Assembly: GCF_001039355.2 (NCBI RefSeq)
Contig: NW_019775407.1
Coordinates: 289,375 to 353,374, forward strand
Direction of reading: 5' to 3'
Length of the DNA: 64,000 nt
From: Lingula anatina
Lineage: Eukaryota; Brachiopoda; Lingulata; Lingulida; Lingulidae
The notes under the pieces were generated by a model, which was not told the origin of the DNA, did no database searches, and was given only the letters and a program-made list of their open reading frames with translations. Of this stretch, positions 24,216-37,200 are shown piece after piece. How positions within the stretch are numbered: the stretch's first letter is position 1; each line of letters opens with the position of its first letter. The position numbers and the translations under genes were made by a program.

Positions 24216-26274
24216 AAATCTAGAGGATCAGAGAGGCGATACCGCCTCCGGAAATTGTACCACCAGCTGGAGTAAGCGCATTTGTATGGACCCCCCCCCT
24301 CCAAAAAGGGACACCATCACCAGTCTTGTGCTTGACAAGCTCTATAAAATGCAATCAACAAGAGTTCTCAAAATATGCAAAAAGAAATATAACTAAAAAT
24401 GGTACAATCAAGCAGATTTTCGAATTGACTTGCATTTTCCTACCATTGATCACTCCTGTGGTTCTCTAGACAAAAGACCTATTGGTAGGGGTGGGCAAAT
24501 GAAAGCTTTTTTGGGAAATTTAATTTCAGACAAGTGGATTCTATGGCCATTTTGCCTGCTGAATACAAATCTAATAAGTATTTTCATTTTAAGTTACATC
24601 TGATATTGGTATCAAGTGATTTTTCAAAATGGCCACCAAACGCTCCCTCAAATCACATATTTCTCATGTAAATCTTTAAATATCAGTTCAAAGATGGCTT
24701 GTTATATGTCTAACCATATGATTTCATGATCAATGAGTGCAAATAGATACATCATTTTGGTTGGGTCACTTCATTTTGGGTTAAAAAGAGGATTTTTGGG
24801 TCATTTTGAGGTAAAAATCACCCCAAAATCACCATTTCTGTGTACATAAATACAAATGTTTAAAAAATATGCAACTGTGGCTTTTAAGTTAGGAAAAACA
24901 ATATTACAACAAATATGATCAATATTGTTCAAGGATCACATGAAACTGAAAAGTTTTGACATATAGAATAGGCATAATGTTAGTTACATACGGGAATATT
25001 TACAGTAGAACACTAAGTAGCAGAGCATTAAGGATATTGTTACTCTTTATTACCATCCAGATACCGAAAATGAGTTTTTTCCTGCATCTAATTATTCAAT
25101 AATGTATCTGTCTTTGTGCTGCTTTGAAACAATGAAAAAACTCTTGAAAATATGAAATATCGGCGTTTATATTTTTTCGTTGCAATGTATAAGCATAAGC
25201 AACTCGAAGCTTTAATCATCTATTTAACAGCTTTCTTTTTTGAGATTAGCTAAAGCAATCCATATGGGGCTTAACTTCATCCCTGAACAAGATTTTATCA
25301 CGAAAATTGGCCAATGTACCACAAGGGCATGAGCTACAATCCAATGCCAACGTTTTGGTTTAAATGCTTTTGTTTTGGAGTTATGAGTCCGTAATGACAG
25401 ATCTAAAAACAAAGGTATTACTTTGCTTTATCAACGATCAAATCTGAACTAAGGCTTTAAAAAATCGCTGGCAGGGTTTTGGGGTACTAAATGGTGTCAT
25501 TAAATTGGCTTTGAAATAGTGATCACGGGTGTTCAGGTAAAACAGAAATTTGAGAAACTGATTTTTCAGTTTTTACCCCCAAACTGCAATTATGCCGTCA
25601 CCCGTAAGATGACATGTAAATGTTAATTAATGTAATCACTGAACACTGAAATTTTTTTTAATCACCGAAAAGAATGTATGAAAGGCAGTAAATAAGGAGT
25701 TTTGGGTGAATATCCTTATTGTCTTCATTTATAACCTAGTCACACTAGAGGCGGAACGAGCTAGAATGTAGTCGGAATGAAAATTTCTTGTTTATTCCTG
25801 GATATTTGAAGTATCTAAAAATTCTAAGCGCATTCTAAATGTTTGGGTCCATTCTTGCGTCCTGTTAAAATGTTTTGCTCATTCTCAAAACTTTCGAAGT
25901 GCATTCCAAGTGGGAAAATATCAAATGGCACTCAAGTGTATTCTAACTGCACTATGAGCGCATTCTTAAGATTCTTACGAAATTTCAACAGCATTCGAAA
26001 CATTTTGATAACATTCGAGGGCGAACCGAAATGGCAAGGCCCTTCAAATCTTGTCAGAATGTTCCACATTGTGCCTCCAATGAGCAGGAGTACAACTCGA
26101 ATGCATCTTGATTGCAGGCCGGATGGCATTTGAAGTGCATTCTAAATATTCTCACTATATTTAGACAGCGTTAACGATATTCCTGATGTGTTCCAACTAC
26201 ATTCGAGCTGCTTTTGAGAGCTAATACAATACAACAGAAATGTGCACGAATCATTCCAGGTGGGTTCGAAGCGC
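24216..26274. other. Unique segment before an N, no gene
   Basis: This part of the first duplicate arm has no counterpart after 35325. No exon is recognised. 24440-24840 is rich in the phrases ggccatttt and gggtcattttg. 25745-26265 carries an irregular array of CATTC-centred motifs (about a dozen, spaced roughly 15-50 bp). It looks like transposable-element or satellite sequence rather than coding DNA. Confidence 0.5.
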
Positions 26275-26275
26275 N

Positions 26276-28033
26276 CCTTTGACCCTCCCATCGTATTTAA
26301 AAAAGGTGAGTTTTTTAATTTAAAAAAAGCTACGTACGGTAAAAACGGTTTTGCCTTGTAGGTATCTTTTTTTTAACTGCGACGGTTCACCGATCAGTAA
26401 GCAATGATTAAAATATTGCATGCAATTTAAAAAACATGCAAACTTATAGCACACCTTGTTCCATACGGCAGCAAGTAGTTAAAAAATAAAGAAAGAAGTA
26501 ACAAAACGAATTATCATTTGCTGCAGGTGATGAGTTCCGCACATATTGTACATTTACCTCAAAGCGTGGTAAAAAGCAGAGACATGCCAACACAACCTAT
26601 TTTGGGCTGGGAACGCAGGTAGGGAAAACGGGTCGAAATCTGCCACTCTCATTACAATGGCGGCAGTGGCGGGATGGACATCCCTGCTTGGGCCTCAGTC
26701 ACCTAACTGCCAGCTGAAGGGCATGCTACGCCACGCTAATATCTCAAAGCAAATGCATCCAGAAATTCATTGACTGAGGCCCAAGCAGGGATGTCCATCC
26801 CGCCACATAAATACTTAACGCGCATTTTATGCCGTGAAAGTGGCATCTTTTAAGACAATATTAGAACATTTTCAGTCGGTTTTACGTATTATTAAACATC
26901 TGGTTGCTGTACATTTCAGGATGAAATGTGTTTTGCTATCTTTACCTACTATCCACGTCAGCCTATTAACCCAGACTGCATTCAGTTAGACAATTATGAC
27001 AGTTGTGGGGGTCAAGGTAAATGTTTTTCATTATCCTTTACTATTACCTCCATGTTTCCACAGTGATGCGCTTTTTTAACTTATGAAAAAGATTAAAATC
27101 TGTTAAAACAGATAGCAAAAACTTCGAAGCCATTGGTTCTTTACATTTGCTTAGAAGAGTCGTATTTATAATGTCACCACATTTGCCATATTTACAACTT
27201 TATCAATGAATCCACCCCGGGTCATAGGGTGATTGATTTATTTTTAAGCTTTTGGCGTAGCTAATTTATCTACCCTGGGGTTGGGTGTTCTATTCCATTT
27301 TTTTTTCATTCGACAATTTAGTCTGAGTTTTTGTATTGAGAAGTTTTTTTTCGTTTCATTTCTATTTCGTTTCAATGTTTATAATATAAAGGGTATATAG
27401 CAATTGACAGCCGTAGCTAAGAAGTAAACCAATTTACATTTAGAATACGGAGACTGTCGACTGGCTAAGTACTATGGTGTGCTTGACAAAGTAAAGAAGA
27501 ATGCGGAGTTTGAGAAGGTCTGTGACGTAAGGAATGGAAGACACTGCTCACGAAAATGTCATGAAATTGTTGAACCAGTCATGAAGCATCCCTGTATGCA
27601 GGTGAAGTTATAAATACCATTTCACATCGAACACAATGTTATACCTAACACACTCTCACACCTAACACAGCGTGACACCTTATACACTATTACACCAAAC
27701 ACACCGTCACACCTAACACACTGTTATATTTTAGACAGTGCTATGCCTATCTTACCTAACACCTTGCCACATCTAAAAGACTGTTACATCTAATATATAA
27801 TACTAGTACTATTGGGATATCTCTTTCACTCCTTAGTAATAAATCGAAATCTCTTTCACTCCTTAGTAATAAATCGAATATATTAACGAGGAAGTTAAAT
27901 ATTTCAGGGCAAGTTGAGAAGGATCATCCAAGGATTTGACCCAGTTTTCAGACCGGCTGAGATATTGAGAAGCGTGTCAGCATGCGAAAAGGGGATCTAC
28001 GATCTCGGGGATTGCGCACCATACATCGGCTAG
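26276..28033 (+). pseudogene. Second copy of DBH-A exons 7 (part) to 11
   Basis: Exons 26276-26305 (3' part of exon 7), 26527-26618, 26920-27016, 27444-27601 and 27908-28033 match DBH-A almost exactly and end at the same stop. Exon 8 here is 92 nt and in frame (ANTTYFGLGTQ), unlike the 93 nt frame-breaking version at 16536-16628. There is no upstream part: the copy begins directly after the N at 26275 in mid-exon. It is most likely the other allele of the DBH-A 3' end and carries the correct reading frame. Confidence 0.8.
26668..26804. repeat. Perfect 34-bp inverted repeat (hairpin) in DBH-A intron 8
   Basis: The left arm 26668-26701 begins ggcgggatggacatccctgc. The right arm 26771-26804 is its exact complement, with a 69 bp loop. 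The arm contains its own small palindrome, gggatg-ga-catccc. At the allelic position the left arm is 16678-16711, but the right arm stops after 17 bases (16781-16797), so the hairpin is incomplete there. DBH-B intron 8 has a related single arm near 42564-42600. Confidence 0.8.
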
Positions 28034-28784
28034 TAAACCGAGCGAAGAATATGCTCTAACGCACGACTAATTGAAAGAAATACCTTAATTCATTTTTCAA
28101 TGCTGAACATCCAAATTTTATCCTATGAAAAATCTTGAAATATGTAAGCAATGAAAAACGTTTAAAGGTAATATTTTTTCAATTTTCAACGCATCTTCCA
28201 TGGAGTTGTTAGAAACTTTTTCGAAATTGGCCGCCAAGTGGATTATTCTTAAGGGCTTAATTAAGTGTTCTCAACTATTGGACTGATTACAGTATGGACA
28301 GTAAAAATCTCTGAAATCTATGTCTATTGCCTGCTGTGTCCCAAGCGTTCATTTTATGATTTTTGCTCAAAGTGATATTAAAACATAGCTGATTAAAAAT
28401 TAATTAAAGAAGAACAATGAGAGCATTACCGACCAAAATTGATCACATAGGTATTTCACTTTGTATGAAGCTTTCAATCACTGTAATAATTTCATTGAAA
28501 AATCTCAAATTGTTAAAAACTTGTCATTATGTAATGCGTGATGATCATAAGAATATTGTAATATAATGCCAGATACGCAAGCACATATATCCATATCTTA
28601 TCCTAAGTAATATACAATTAAATCTCAAACAATCTAGTGTTAAATCTTATTGTACTTATGTCTAGATAAGCAGCTTATAGAGCAGAAATGATAAGCTATT
28701 TGCTATTTTGGCCACGTAAAAGAACCTATCCCTCTTAAAGAAGATAAATTCCCTATGCATGTACCTATATGAATAGACAAAAAA

Positions 28785-29240
28785 GAAAAATATGCTGATC
28801 AATCCAAAAGAAAAATGTAGCACCGATTATTATTTTAGGAAAAAAAAAAACAAAACAATTGAGACTGAAAATTTCACTATTGAAAAAGTGACTCATGCGA
28901 AAGTTCTTGGAGTCAATATCAGTTTAATCTTAAAAAGTGTACATATAGAATATTTTCTTCCAAAGAGCGACCAAGACTGTGTATCTGGTGCATGGTCTGA
29001 CATGTCGGAGTGAAGAAAAATAATCTTATAGAAATTTGCAAAACCCTCTTCAGATCTACACTGGAGTATACTTGCTGGCTATGACAACCTGGACTAGCCG
29101 CGGAACAATTTAAAAATCCAAAGAACACATCCACAATATAGCTTTTCGCATAAAATTACCTGAACTCACAAACAATGAAGCACACACCATCACTGTATTG
29201 CCCGCCATGGGATTGGACGCACTATAACATCAGTATTAAT
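28785..29240 (+). mobile_element. Decayed non-LTR retrotransposon fragment, copy 2
   Basis: Counterpart of 19030-19420, slightly longer at its 5' side: it includes LINPKEKCSTDYYF, resembling the 'lNpkKckem' block of LINE reverse transcriptases, followed by EKVTHAKVLGVNIS. It is broken by stops and frameshifts in the same places as copy 1. Confidence 0.6.
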
Positions 29241-29664
29241 GTTTCATGGGAATACATACATGTACCCATAGATTGGAACACCTACCTATTAACAAAAGCA
29301 CATGTCAATGGAAAGGTGCTTATGTTTTATCTTGATATCGGAAAAAAAGATATAATAACACTTTTATTCCATCCTTTTATATATGTTTCGATGAAATGTG
29401 CGCATTCATGAACTTAGGAAATTAAAAAGAGTTACAAACACGTTACTGGTTATTTTTATTCAGTATATATTTCAATGTTTATTTTAAGTGAACGATTCTT
29501 AATATATATTTTATATAGGCATCCATTATATGATACATATTTAAAAAGGAGTAATATAAATCCTTATTAATAATTGTTAATTTTAAACTGTAATTAGAAT
29601 CAAATTTCAAAACTGTTTCTTCATCAGAAATACTCTTAAAATTATTCTTTTCTGTTTTGGCTTT

Positions 29665-30129
29665 AAAGGTACATACGAACCGAGCATCGGTGGAGTGTGG
29701 ATTCCCAGTAACACATGTAAACCACTTCTACTAAATTCTTATATGACTCAAATAAATTCAGCATGCCAAGGGATAAAATGAATAGATCACTCGATCAGCC
29801 ATAAAAGACCTTTAGACTGGTCCTTTCTTCAAATTTATGGTTGTAAAATTAACCTACTTCCATGACCTACTTTCCTGCCCCATTGACGTACAGCTTAGAA
29901 TGCCAGCAGAAAAATCTGTTCAAACATTATTTTCGGGTAAAATTAAACAATGCCTTTTGGTAATTCTCTTAGTTATACTACTTGAAACTATATGCTGGCA
30001 TTTGGTTGGTTTTTGTGACAAAAAATTGACTTTGTATGCATCTTTAAACAATCACCTAACGAATTTGTCCAAGGCTCCAACTGTGAGAGTGCAGCACAAC
30101 CGAGTCGGACTGACAAAATAAATGGACTG
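29665..30129. other. ~460 bp present only in the second duplicate arm
   Basis: Comparison with 19840-19860 shows this block interrupting otherwise collinear sequence (ttggctt ... aatattgttcaagcacgctg). It is an insertion here or a deletion in the first arm. A 94-codon open frame inside it resembles nothing I know and I do not call it a gene. Confidence 0.6.
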
Positions 30130-30469
30130 AATATTGTTCAAGCACGCTGACCTTTCAAAACAAGTTCTCAGCAAATCATGGGCAATATGAATTTTGCGAC
30201 AGCTGACCAGCTACAAAGACGAGTATATTCTATGAAACACCTCTCGATCTGGAATTTCTCATTTGGTTTTAGGGGTGTTTTACGGGTAGATAAGACCCCA
30301 TCTTCTTTGGTATGTATGGGCAAGTAATACACTGCCACCCTGCACCAATATATGCCATGAACACCTCTCGCTGACGCTCGTGGGCCTCTTGCTCATGTCA
30401 GGTGAGAGTGTGTTCTGTCACGCGTAGTACAGTGTAAGTTACATAAGCTGGGTGGGGTTTTGCTGTGCT

Positions 30470-30476
30470 TATATAA
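30470..30476 (+). promoter_or_regulatory. TATA box of peptide gene copy 2
   Basis: TATATAA, 77 bp before the ATG at 30547, with the same spacing as in copy 1. Confidence 0.55.
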
Positions 30477-30546
30477 CGAGCCGTCGCATCGATGAAACTT
30501 CACATACCTGTTCAGACGACTGCCGAGAGAGACACGTTATAGCAAC

Positions 30547-32408
30547 ATGGAGAAGAAAACCTTAGTCGCTTTGCTCTTGGTGACTATGCTAGTTATAGAT
30601 TTGTTCGCTGAATCGGACGGTGAGTTGGCCAACTGCATTTTATTGTTAGGTTTAATTTTTCGTGTCCGGTTAATGCTTAGGTCCCAACTACGTTTTGGAT
30701 GCACGGTTTTTAGGTTCCTTGCGTCTGGCTAGGACGTAGCTAGATCGATGGAAAGAAATAAAGTAATTGGTGAAAAGTTTCTACGTGCTGTTTGCGTCCT
30801 CCAAAAGTCGCACGACGGGCGTGCTCTTCACGCACGAACTCCCACGTTTTCCCCATTTTTTTGGCCGTAGACCACACGTAGCAGCCTGTACGTTCGGTTG
30901 GGACCTAGGCTTAAAAAAGGAACAACTGTGCGAATAGTTAACGGTTTTATCACAATCAAAACACTATACTGCCTACTGAAGGTGAGCCCAGTGTATCTTT
31001 TAATGCTAAATAGAAAGGTTCCTTCAAATTACTTGTTCTTGAATTATAATGTTTGAAAGTTAAAGTAACAGACGCGGATTCTTTTTGTGGTTGTTGACTG
31101 CTTTATTTGCTAACGGTATTTTTACATCTTTTAAAGTGCCAATAACCAATTCGGTGTAAATTAAATTTGGACAACCATTTGCACTGGCAATTGCAATATG
31201 AAACTTCGTAGTGTTGATATTCCGAAAAAACGCTTGAAGAAATGCCTTTTTATGGTTACTGTAAATTGCTTTTTAAAATTTTTATTCAGCTTCTTTTTTA
31301 TGATGTCACTCCATTAAACCCTCGTTTTGAGAGTTAGCAAATTATTATATCAGACTTCAAAAGCAAGTTGTAAGTTGTCTTGACATATGGAGCAATTTTC
31401 TTCATATAATAGTAGTACATTATTCTTTTGCATCTCATATCTTAAGTGTCCTTCCTATATTCATGAACCCTTTGACACCTCTCTCTCTCTCTCTCTCACC
31501 CCCCCCCCCCACACACACACATACACACACGGACACGGAGAAAACTATACACGCATCTTTACTTAAAATTTCCTTACATTTAACATTTTCTCTTTATCAT
31601 TTTATAGCATTTTGGAGTCGTCGTCGTCGTCGTCGTCGTCGTGCAGCTGTCAGAGATCCATCAGCAGCTCCAGGTGAAAACAGTCTGATAAATGAGGCTG
31701 ATCAGTCCAGTGAGGAAGTAAGTTCCATTTTGTCAGTATCATTCTGAACCCTAAGACCCGTTAACATGACTTTATCATATTTTAAAACTATTTTCTCGAT
31801 ACCAGCAATATCTTTAAGGAATCCAAAAAGGTTTTGTGCCGGTGTAACGAAACTAAGGGTCAGTGTAAACAGAAAATCGGCTATTTAGTTATAATGGTTA
31901 GGGTTAGCCTGACCTAAGTTGGTCAAACTCGAGGGCGAGGCTTACCTGTACAAGTGAGTGGGAAGCGGACTCTCTATCATGGGGGACTCTGTCACGTTAC
32001 TGAAGACTCTGTCTTCAGTATAAACAAACATTTAAAATACCACGATCTCTTTACATCTGTCAGAAGCAGTTCAGGGTAAATGCTTCCACAGAACGCTCAA
32101 AACTTTGTGCAGGTACAGGAAGGAGGCAACCAAAGGGTGCCGCAGAAACGCTGGATAAGCCATTAAGTTGAGTCCATGACGTGAAAGAGGATGTTGAATA
32201 ACGTGAAATTTCCATTCAATAACAAAGCTTTTCACAAGTTATTTTTCAACGATTTTCCGTTGTTCCGTTTTTATTTAATTTCTGTAGAGGTAGAGAGATA
32301 AGAACTAATATTCTGTATCTTATTCAGGCATATGTGCTGGCCCGCTTGGTGGAGCAACTGGCAAACGATGATGTTGAAGATGCTGACGATGAGGAGGGAG
32401 AAGAGTGA
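30547..32408 (+). CDS. Small secreted peptide: signal, poly-Arg, acidic tail (copy 2)
   Basis: Exons 30547-30619, 31608-31717 and 32328-32408; 87 residues. The signal peptide is identical to copy 1. Exon 2 starts AFWSRRRRRRRRAAVRDPSA, with eight Arg encoded by an uninterrupted (CGT)8, against seven Arg with a CGG interruption in copy 1. Exon 3 has M to V in AYVLARLVEQLA and ends EEGEE instead of EEGDE. Intron 1 is about 550 bp longer (segment about 30717-31264). It is probably an allele or recent duplicate of 20286-21593, with a codon-repeat length difference in the basic region. Function unknown; antimicrobial role is inference from architecture. Confidence 0.68.
30676..30910. mobile_element. 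Possible MITE in peptide gene intron 1
   Basis: The phrase ttaggtcccaactacgt near 30676 is answered in reverse complement by acgttcggttgggacctagg near 30890-30910, giving short inverted ends about 235 bp apart. In copy 1 only the left end remains (ggtcccaactacgttttgg near 20420). Identity of the element is unknown. Confidence 0.4.
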
Positions 32409-34200
32409 CAAAACTGGACTCTGAAGATCACACGAGAATCAGACTTGGCCCTCCAGACGAGAACCAAACGTTAAGCATCTGCTGTCTCGTCTGTAGTCAT
32501 TTGACTTCCAGTTGCCTATTATTCAGTTCCCTGATATACGCAAACGGTTCTTAATCATGGCATAAACTTGGTATACATGACTGTTATAAAGACGGACAAT
32601 AAAATTGAGCTACAATGAAGGTGCAGGGCCTTCTTGAATAAAAAAATTAAGAACCGATTAAAGTTTACTTTTGTTGGATGTTTTTCGTTTATTAATTTAG
32701 TAAACATGAATTTAATCAAATCAAAGCGTTAGATTGTCAGCAATAATACCATTATCACTGGGAACCATCCATACAATACCGTGAGATAAGTTAACAGGTT
32801 TTGAAGCTTTAGGTCTTTAACCGTGAGAGCGTGAAATTTAGACAATTTATAAGAGGAAAAAAAGATTGAAGGGTATTAATGAATTCAGCCAATCCTTTAT
32901 GTAACTTAACAAACGATATATTTCCAAGTAATTTTGTTTTCGTGAAAATAATTCTACACATAAAAGAATTGAGGTGGGGCAAACCTAAAAAAAACTGAGC
33001 TAATAAATCATGCGTTCTTTTATTGTATAATAGCTTTAATCTTTTTTCTTTTTGAAAAAAAAAAAAAAAACTAGATCAAAAAGAAAAACATTTAATGTCA
33101 TCCATTCAATATCATTCGATGCCAAATAGGTTTTTTTATTTATTCCCCATAGATCATTAATGTTTTGAGCACAGTCGGATAAAACCCACGCCGATCGATA
33201 TTGTTGGGTTACTTGTGCACTGCAGTTTCTTTATCTCGTCAGTTTTGCATACAAAATAGTGAAAATTGCACTTATAAATTAGTGAGTTTTACAGTTATGT
33301 TGCACAAAGAACAACAATTTAAATGCAAATTATAAATTTTTCCCCACAGAAAATTTTAATTAAAGTTTTTCATGAACGGTGAATCATAATAAGGGAAAAC
33401 AACTGTTAATTTTGGCCAAAAAACAGATTTTCCTGGGACGAACAACCTTTTTCCCATACTTCCCAATAGTTGTGGATTTCGTTTGGACATTCGAAGTTAT
33501 TCCCGGTTTTTTAATAAGTTTGGTTTTTCGTTTAAATCTCATAACGGATTATTACAGATGATGGCCATCTATAGAGGTCACATGATCCGATAACAAGTAC
33601 AGATTCCAGAACAATTGCGATAACTGCCATTTTTGTGTTAAATATTTTTTTGATGAATTGTTACAATGAATTAATTCAGAAATATGAAAATCATACGAAG
33701 AGTTGTTATGAACGATAGCATTTTTACAATTTTTACAATGAATAAATGAATGGATATTTTGTGCATAATCGACTTAAATTCATACATATATTTATTGTCT
33801 TTTCATTCACCATAATGCCTTTGAAGGCCCGGAATGTTCCTGAAAGAAATTACAATGATTCTTTAATATTTTTTTCATTTCCAGAATCCTGTCCCTCGTG
33901 CTGCGACATTGCTGCCTTGCCCCAATTTTAGTCTCCGCTTCGCATTTAACGATGCACTCCATTGCCGTACAATAGGCCGACAGCCTTAGTGCTAGCACAA
34001 ACTTTATCCATATGTCTTTTCGATTTCCAAGATTTTTTTTCGCATTTCATTCCTGTCATTCTGTTCATGTGTTCACCTAGTCATTTGCATGCCATCTATT
34101 TATCCACAAAACCCGCAATCAAAAGGTTACTGTGCGTTGAACAATAAAGTAAAACTTGAACAGTGACGTTTGCAACCCTGAAGAACGCTGGCGGCAACAA

Positions 34201-37200
34201 TCACTGTGATTTCAGCTTTCTTTGAACAGTTTCATTCAGTTGTTCTAACTGTTCTAAGAGACGTAAAGATGACTCTTCATCTAGGTCGGTGAGCTAGGGA
34301 AAAAAAACGAGAAAAAATATCAACAAATGAATCAATGTGTGAAATTTTCTTCTGTCAGATATGAATGTGTAAATAACAACAATCTGGAACCGATTCCTTA
34401 CCTTTTTGGGTGTTGTGTACAATTTTCCAAATCCTGTTACAGAGCTATGGTATTTGAATGTCGAGTCCAAAGACTTCGGGTCTTGTTGGGAAACCCACAC
34501 CTAAAGCAAGCAGAAAATTTACTTAACGGTAAAAATAAATCGGCGATGTGCCAAGTCAGAACCTCGAAGATCCCATATTTTGGATTTAAGAGAAGACGTA
34601 AAAGGAGAAAATGAATTCTGCGCTATTTGTCTTCAGCTAATCCGACCACGCAGGACGCCCCGCCCCCACACCGTGACATCGCCAATACTCACCAACGACT
34701 CGGATCCGCTGTATGTATCTATGGTAGCACTACATATAAAGAATCGGAGCTGAAAGGAAATAATGTACGCCATACAACACTAAAATTTAACAGCAGGGTT
34801 GACAAATATATGGAGAAATAATATAAAAAGCCATTCTCATTGCGCCATAATAACACAGAAAAGCACGCGGAACTTTTCATTGTTAACAAATCCAATTTTG
34901 CATATGTTTACAGCAAGCGGGTTTATGAACAGTGTATACTTGTAAACAAAAGAATTGCAAAGCAGCACACATTAAGTCGCGAAAACAGTATTAATCAAAT
35001 AGGTTTATACACTTATATTTCTTCCAGTTCTTTTTACTAAAGTGATAACGGACACTGCTCTTATGATGTGTCCATAAATTCTCTTAAATCAGTATTTTTA
35101 TCACAAAAAAAAAAAAAAAAGAAGAAAATAACAAGTAAAAATAAAAGAGAGAGAGAGAGAGGGAAAAAGAGAGCGAGCTAGAGGCATGAATCTTACCAAG
35201 AAGAGTATTGGCATTGCTAAGGTCCAGAACCAGGACGGCATGATACCGTGTGTCATGTTAGACATTACTATACCTGGGTTGGTGACGTGGGAATAAATAT
35301 TCTGAAAACAAAAAAAGTTAAATGTCAAAATAAAAATTAATTGATATATTAAAATTGCCCCCTCTTTTCAACAATTGAATCGAGTTTTCAGTCCTAACAG
35401 AAGGAAAATTATGCTCCTCAAAACACAAAATAGACTTTCACTAGAAATATGACTTATTACAATATGCGTACCTTTTTGTTAAGTGTTTTGTTGAGTGCTA
35501 GACTTAGCATGTCCGTGGCATACTTAGACGAGCTATACGCAGACGTCCTGGAAAAAGAAAGGCATTTTAAGAATGGGTACCCATGGCTAGATCGATCCAT
35601 CTGGATCGGTCTAACTCCCTGGGGAGTCTCACTAAATTGGTATCAACTTAACCAGCTTACTTGTCTGTCACGCCTACCAAATCAGCTAGGGGCTGAAGAT
35701 AATTACCCCCTGACAACTTTACTAGGCGTGACAGACATTTAAGCCGTTAAGTTGATAGCAATTTAGTGAGACTCCCCTGGGAGATAGATTGATCCAAATA
35801 CGTGGGAATGGTCCCTTAGAAGTACTGAATTTTCATGGTGGATTCATAATCTCAAACTGTTCGTACTAAATTACATAAATACAAAGGGTTCATGTTCCGC
35901 TGTATCTATATTTACCCTATTATATCTTTAAAGTGCAAAATCTACTCCTGGGCATATCCCATAATACTCCGACAATTAAAAAAAAAGTAGTAAAAGGCAT
36001 TTTGACGCGTTTGAGATTACGAACTCGGTGGCCATACTTAACAATTTACATATGTTACATAATTTACAAATATATAATATGAGATTCATTCTTACCCTCT
36101 TCGGTGCTGAATGTCATCAAAACTGAAGGTGTCCTTGCACGCGTTACTAGAAGACGACCATATGACCTGAGTTGGCTGGCTGCCACCAAGAATATCTTCT
36201 AATTCTTTTATCTGGAAAAGTAAATAAATTGCATAATTATTAATTATTCTTTCTTACTGTCTTCAAATGGGAAGTGTGTAGTCTTTTTAAATAATTTAAA
36301 TACCAAACCAATAACCTCAGCAGGTTATAGAATTGGGAACGTGTTTGTGTGTGAGTGCCCAAACTTCCCTAAAAATACATAGAACTTGGGCTTAAAGGCG
36401 CAATCATCAAATCTTGTCATCACATGCTTCAGAAACACTTAATAAAATATCAACCATTACATTCTCCATGTGCTCAGTGCGTCAACTTTATTTTAGGCAC
36501 TGTTCCCTTAATGCGGCCATGACCCCTTCATTATCACTGACATGTGGAAACGCCGTAGCACTTGACGGCGCGTCACTCTAGAGTGGTGACCCAAATATCG
36601 AACTGGTAGGTAAGTAATGCGTTTCTTATTCCTTTAACATATTTAAAAGATATTGAGGTATTTAGACGCGCTTAAATGTACATCTATTAGGGCGAAAAAA
36701 GGGGGCTAACTAAAAGTTAAACGCATAAGAAGCCGATGGGTACTAAGGGTTTTAGAGAGATATTTGCAGGGACAATTCGGTTTAACGCAATTTCTTTCAA
36801 TGCGCACAACGAATGACGTCAAATATGTTGCAACATCCAAGGAAATACCAAAGCTTCCACCAAGTTATGACCTGAATTTTCCACACTTATTTGAGGTATG
36901 GGTACCGATTTTATGAAGACAAACGAAAGATTTTACAATGCTTGTATTACAACAGTAGCAGAGAACCTGAATTTTCACACTTATTTGAGGCCGGGTACCG
37001 ATTTTACGAAGACAAACCAAATATTTCACAATGCTTGTATTAGAAGAGTAGCTGAGTGACCGTTGTAAAGGTTATCAGCTCTCAAATTTAATCCACGTTG
37101 TTTCACGTACTACACAGGACACAATATAAAACATAACTAATAAGTAACAAATGTTTAACAATAAAGTAAATAAATAAATAACCAACCTAGCAAACAAATA

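Noticed and set aside
29837-30121. 94-codon frame in the arm-specific 460-bp block
   Set aside because: It has a hydrophobic stretch but no recognisable domain, and the block is an insertion/deletion difference between copies; too weak for a gene.
35449-35742. 97-codon plus-strand frame starting with a signal-like segment
   Set aside because: It runs antisense across HSD17B7 exon 6 and into a MITE; the minus-strand reading (AYSSSKYATDMLSLAL) explains the sequence.
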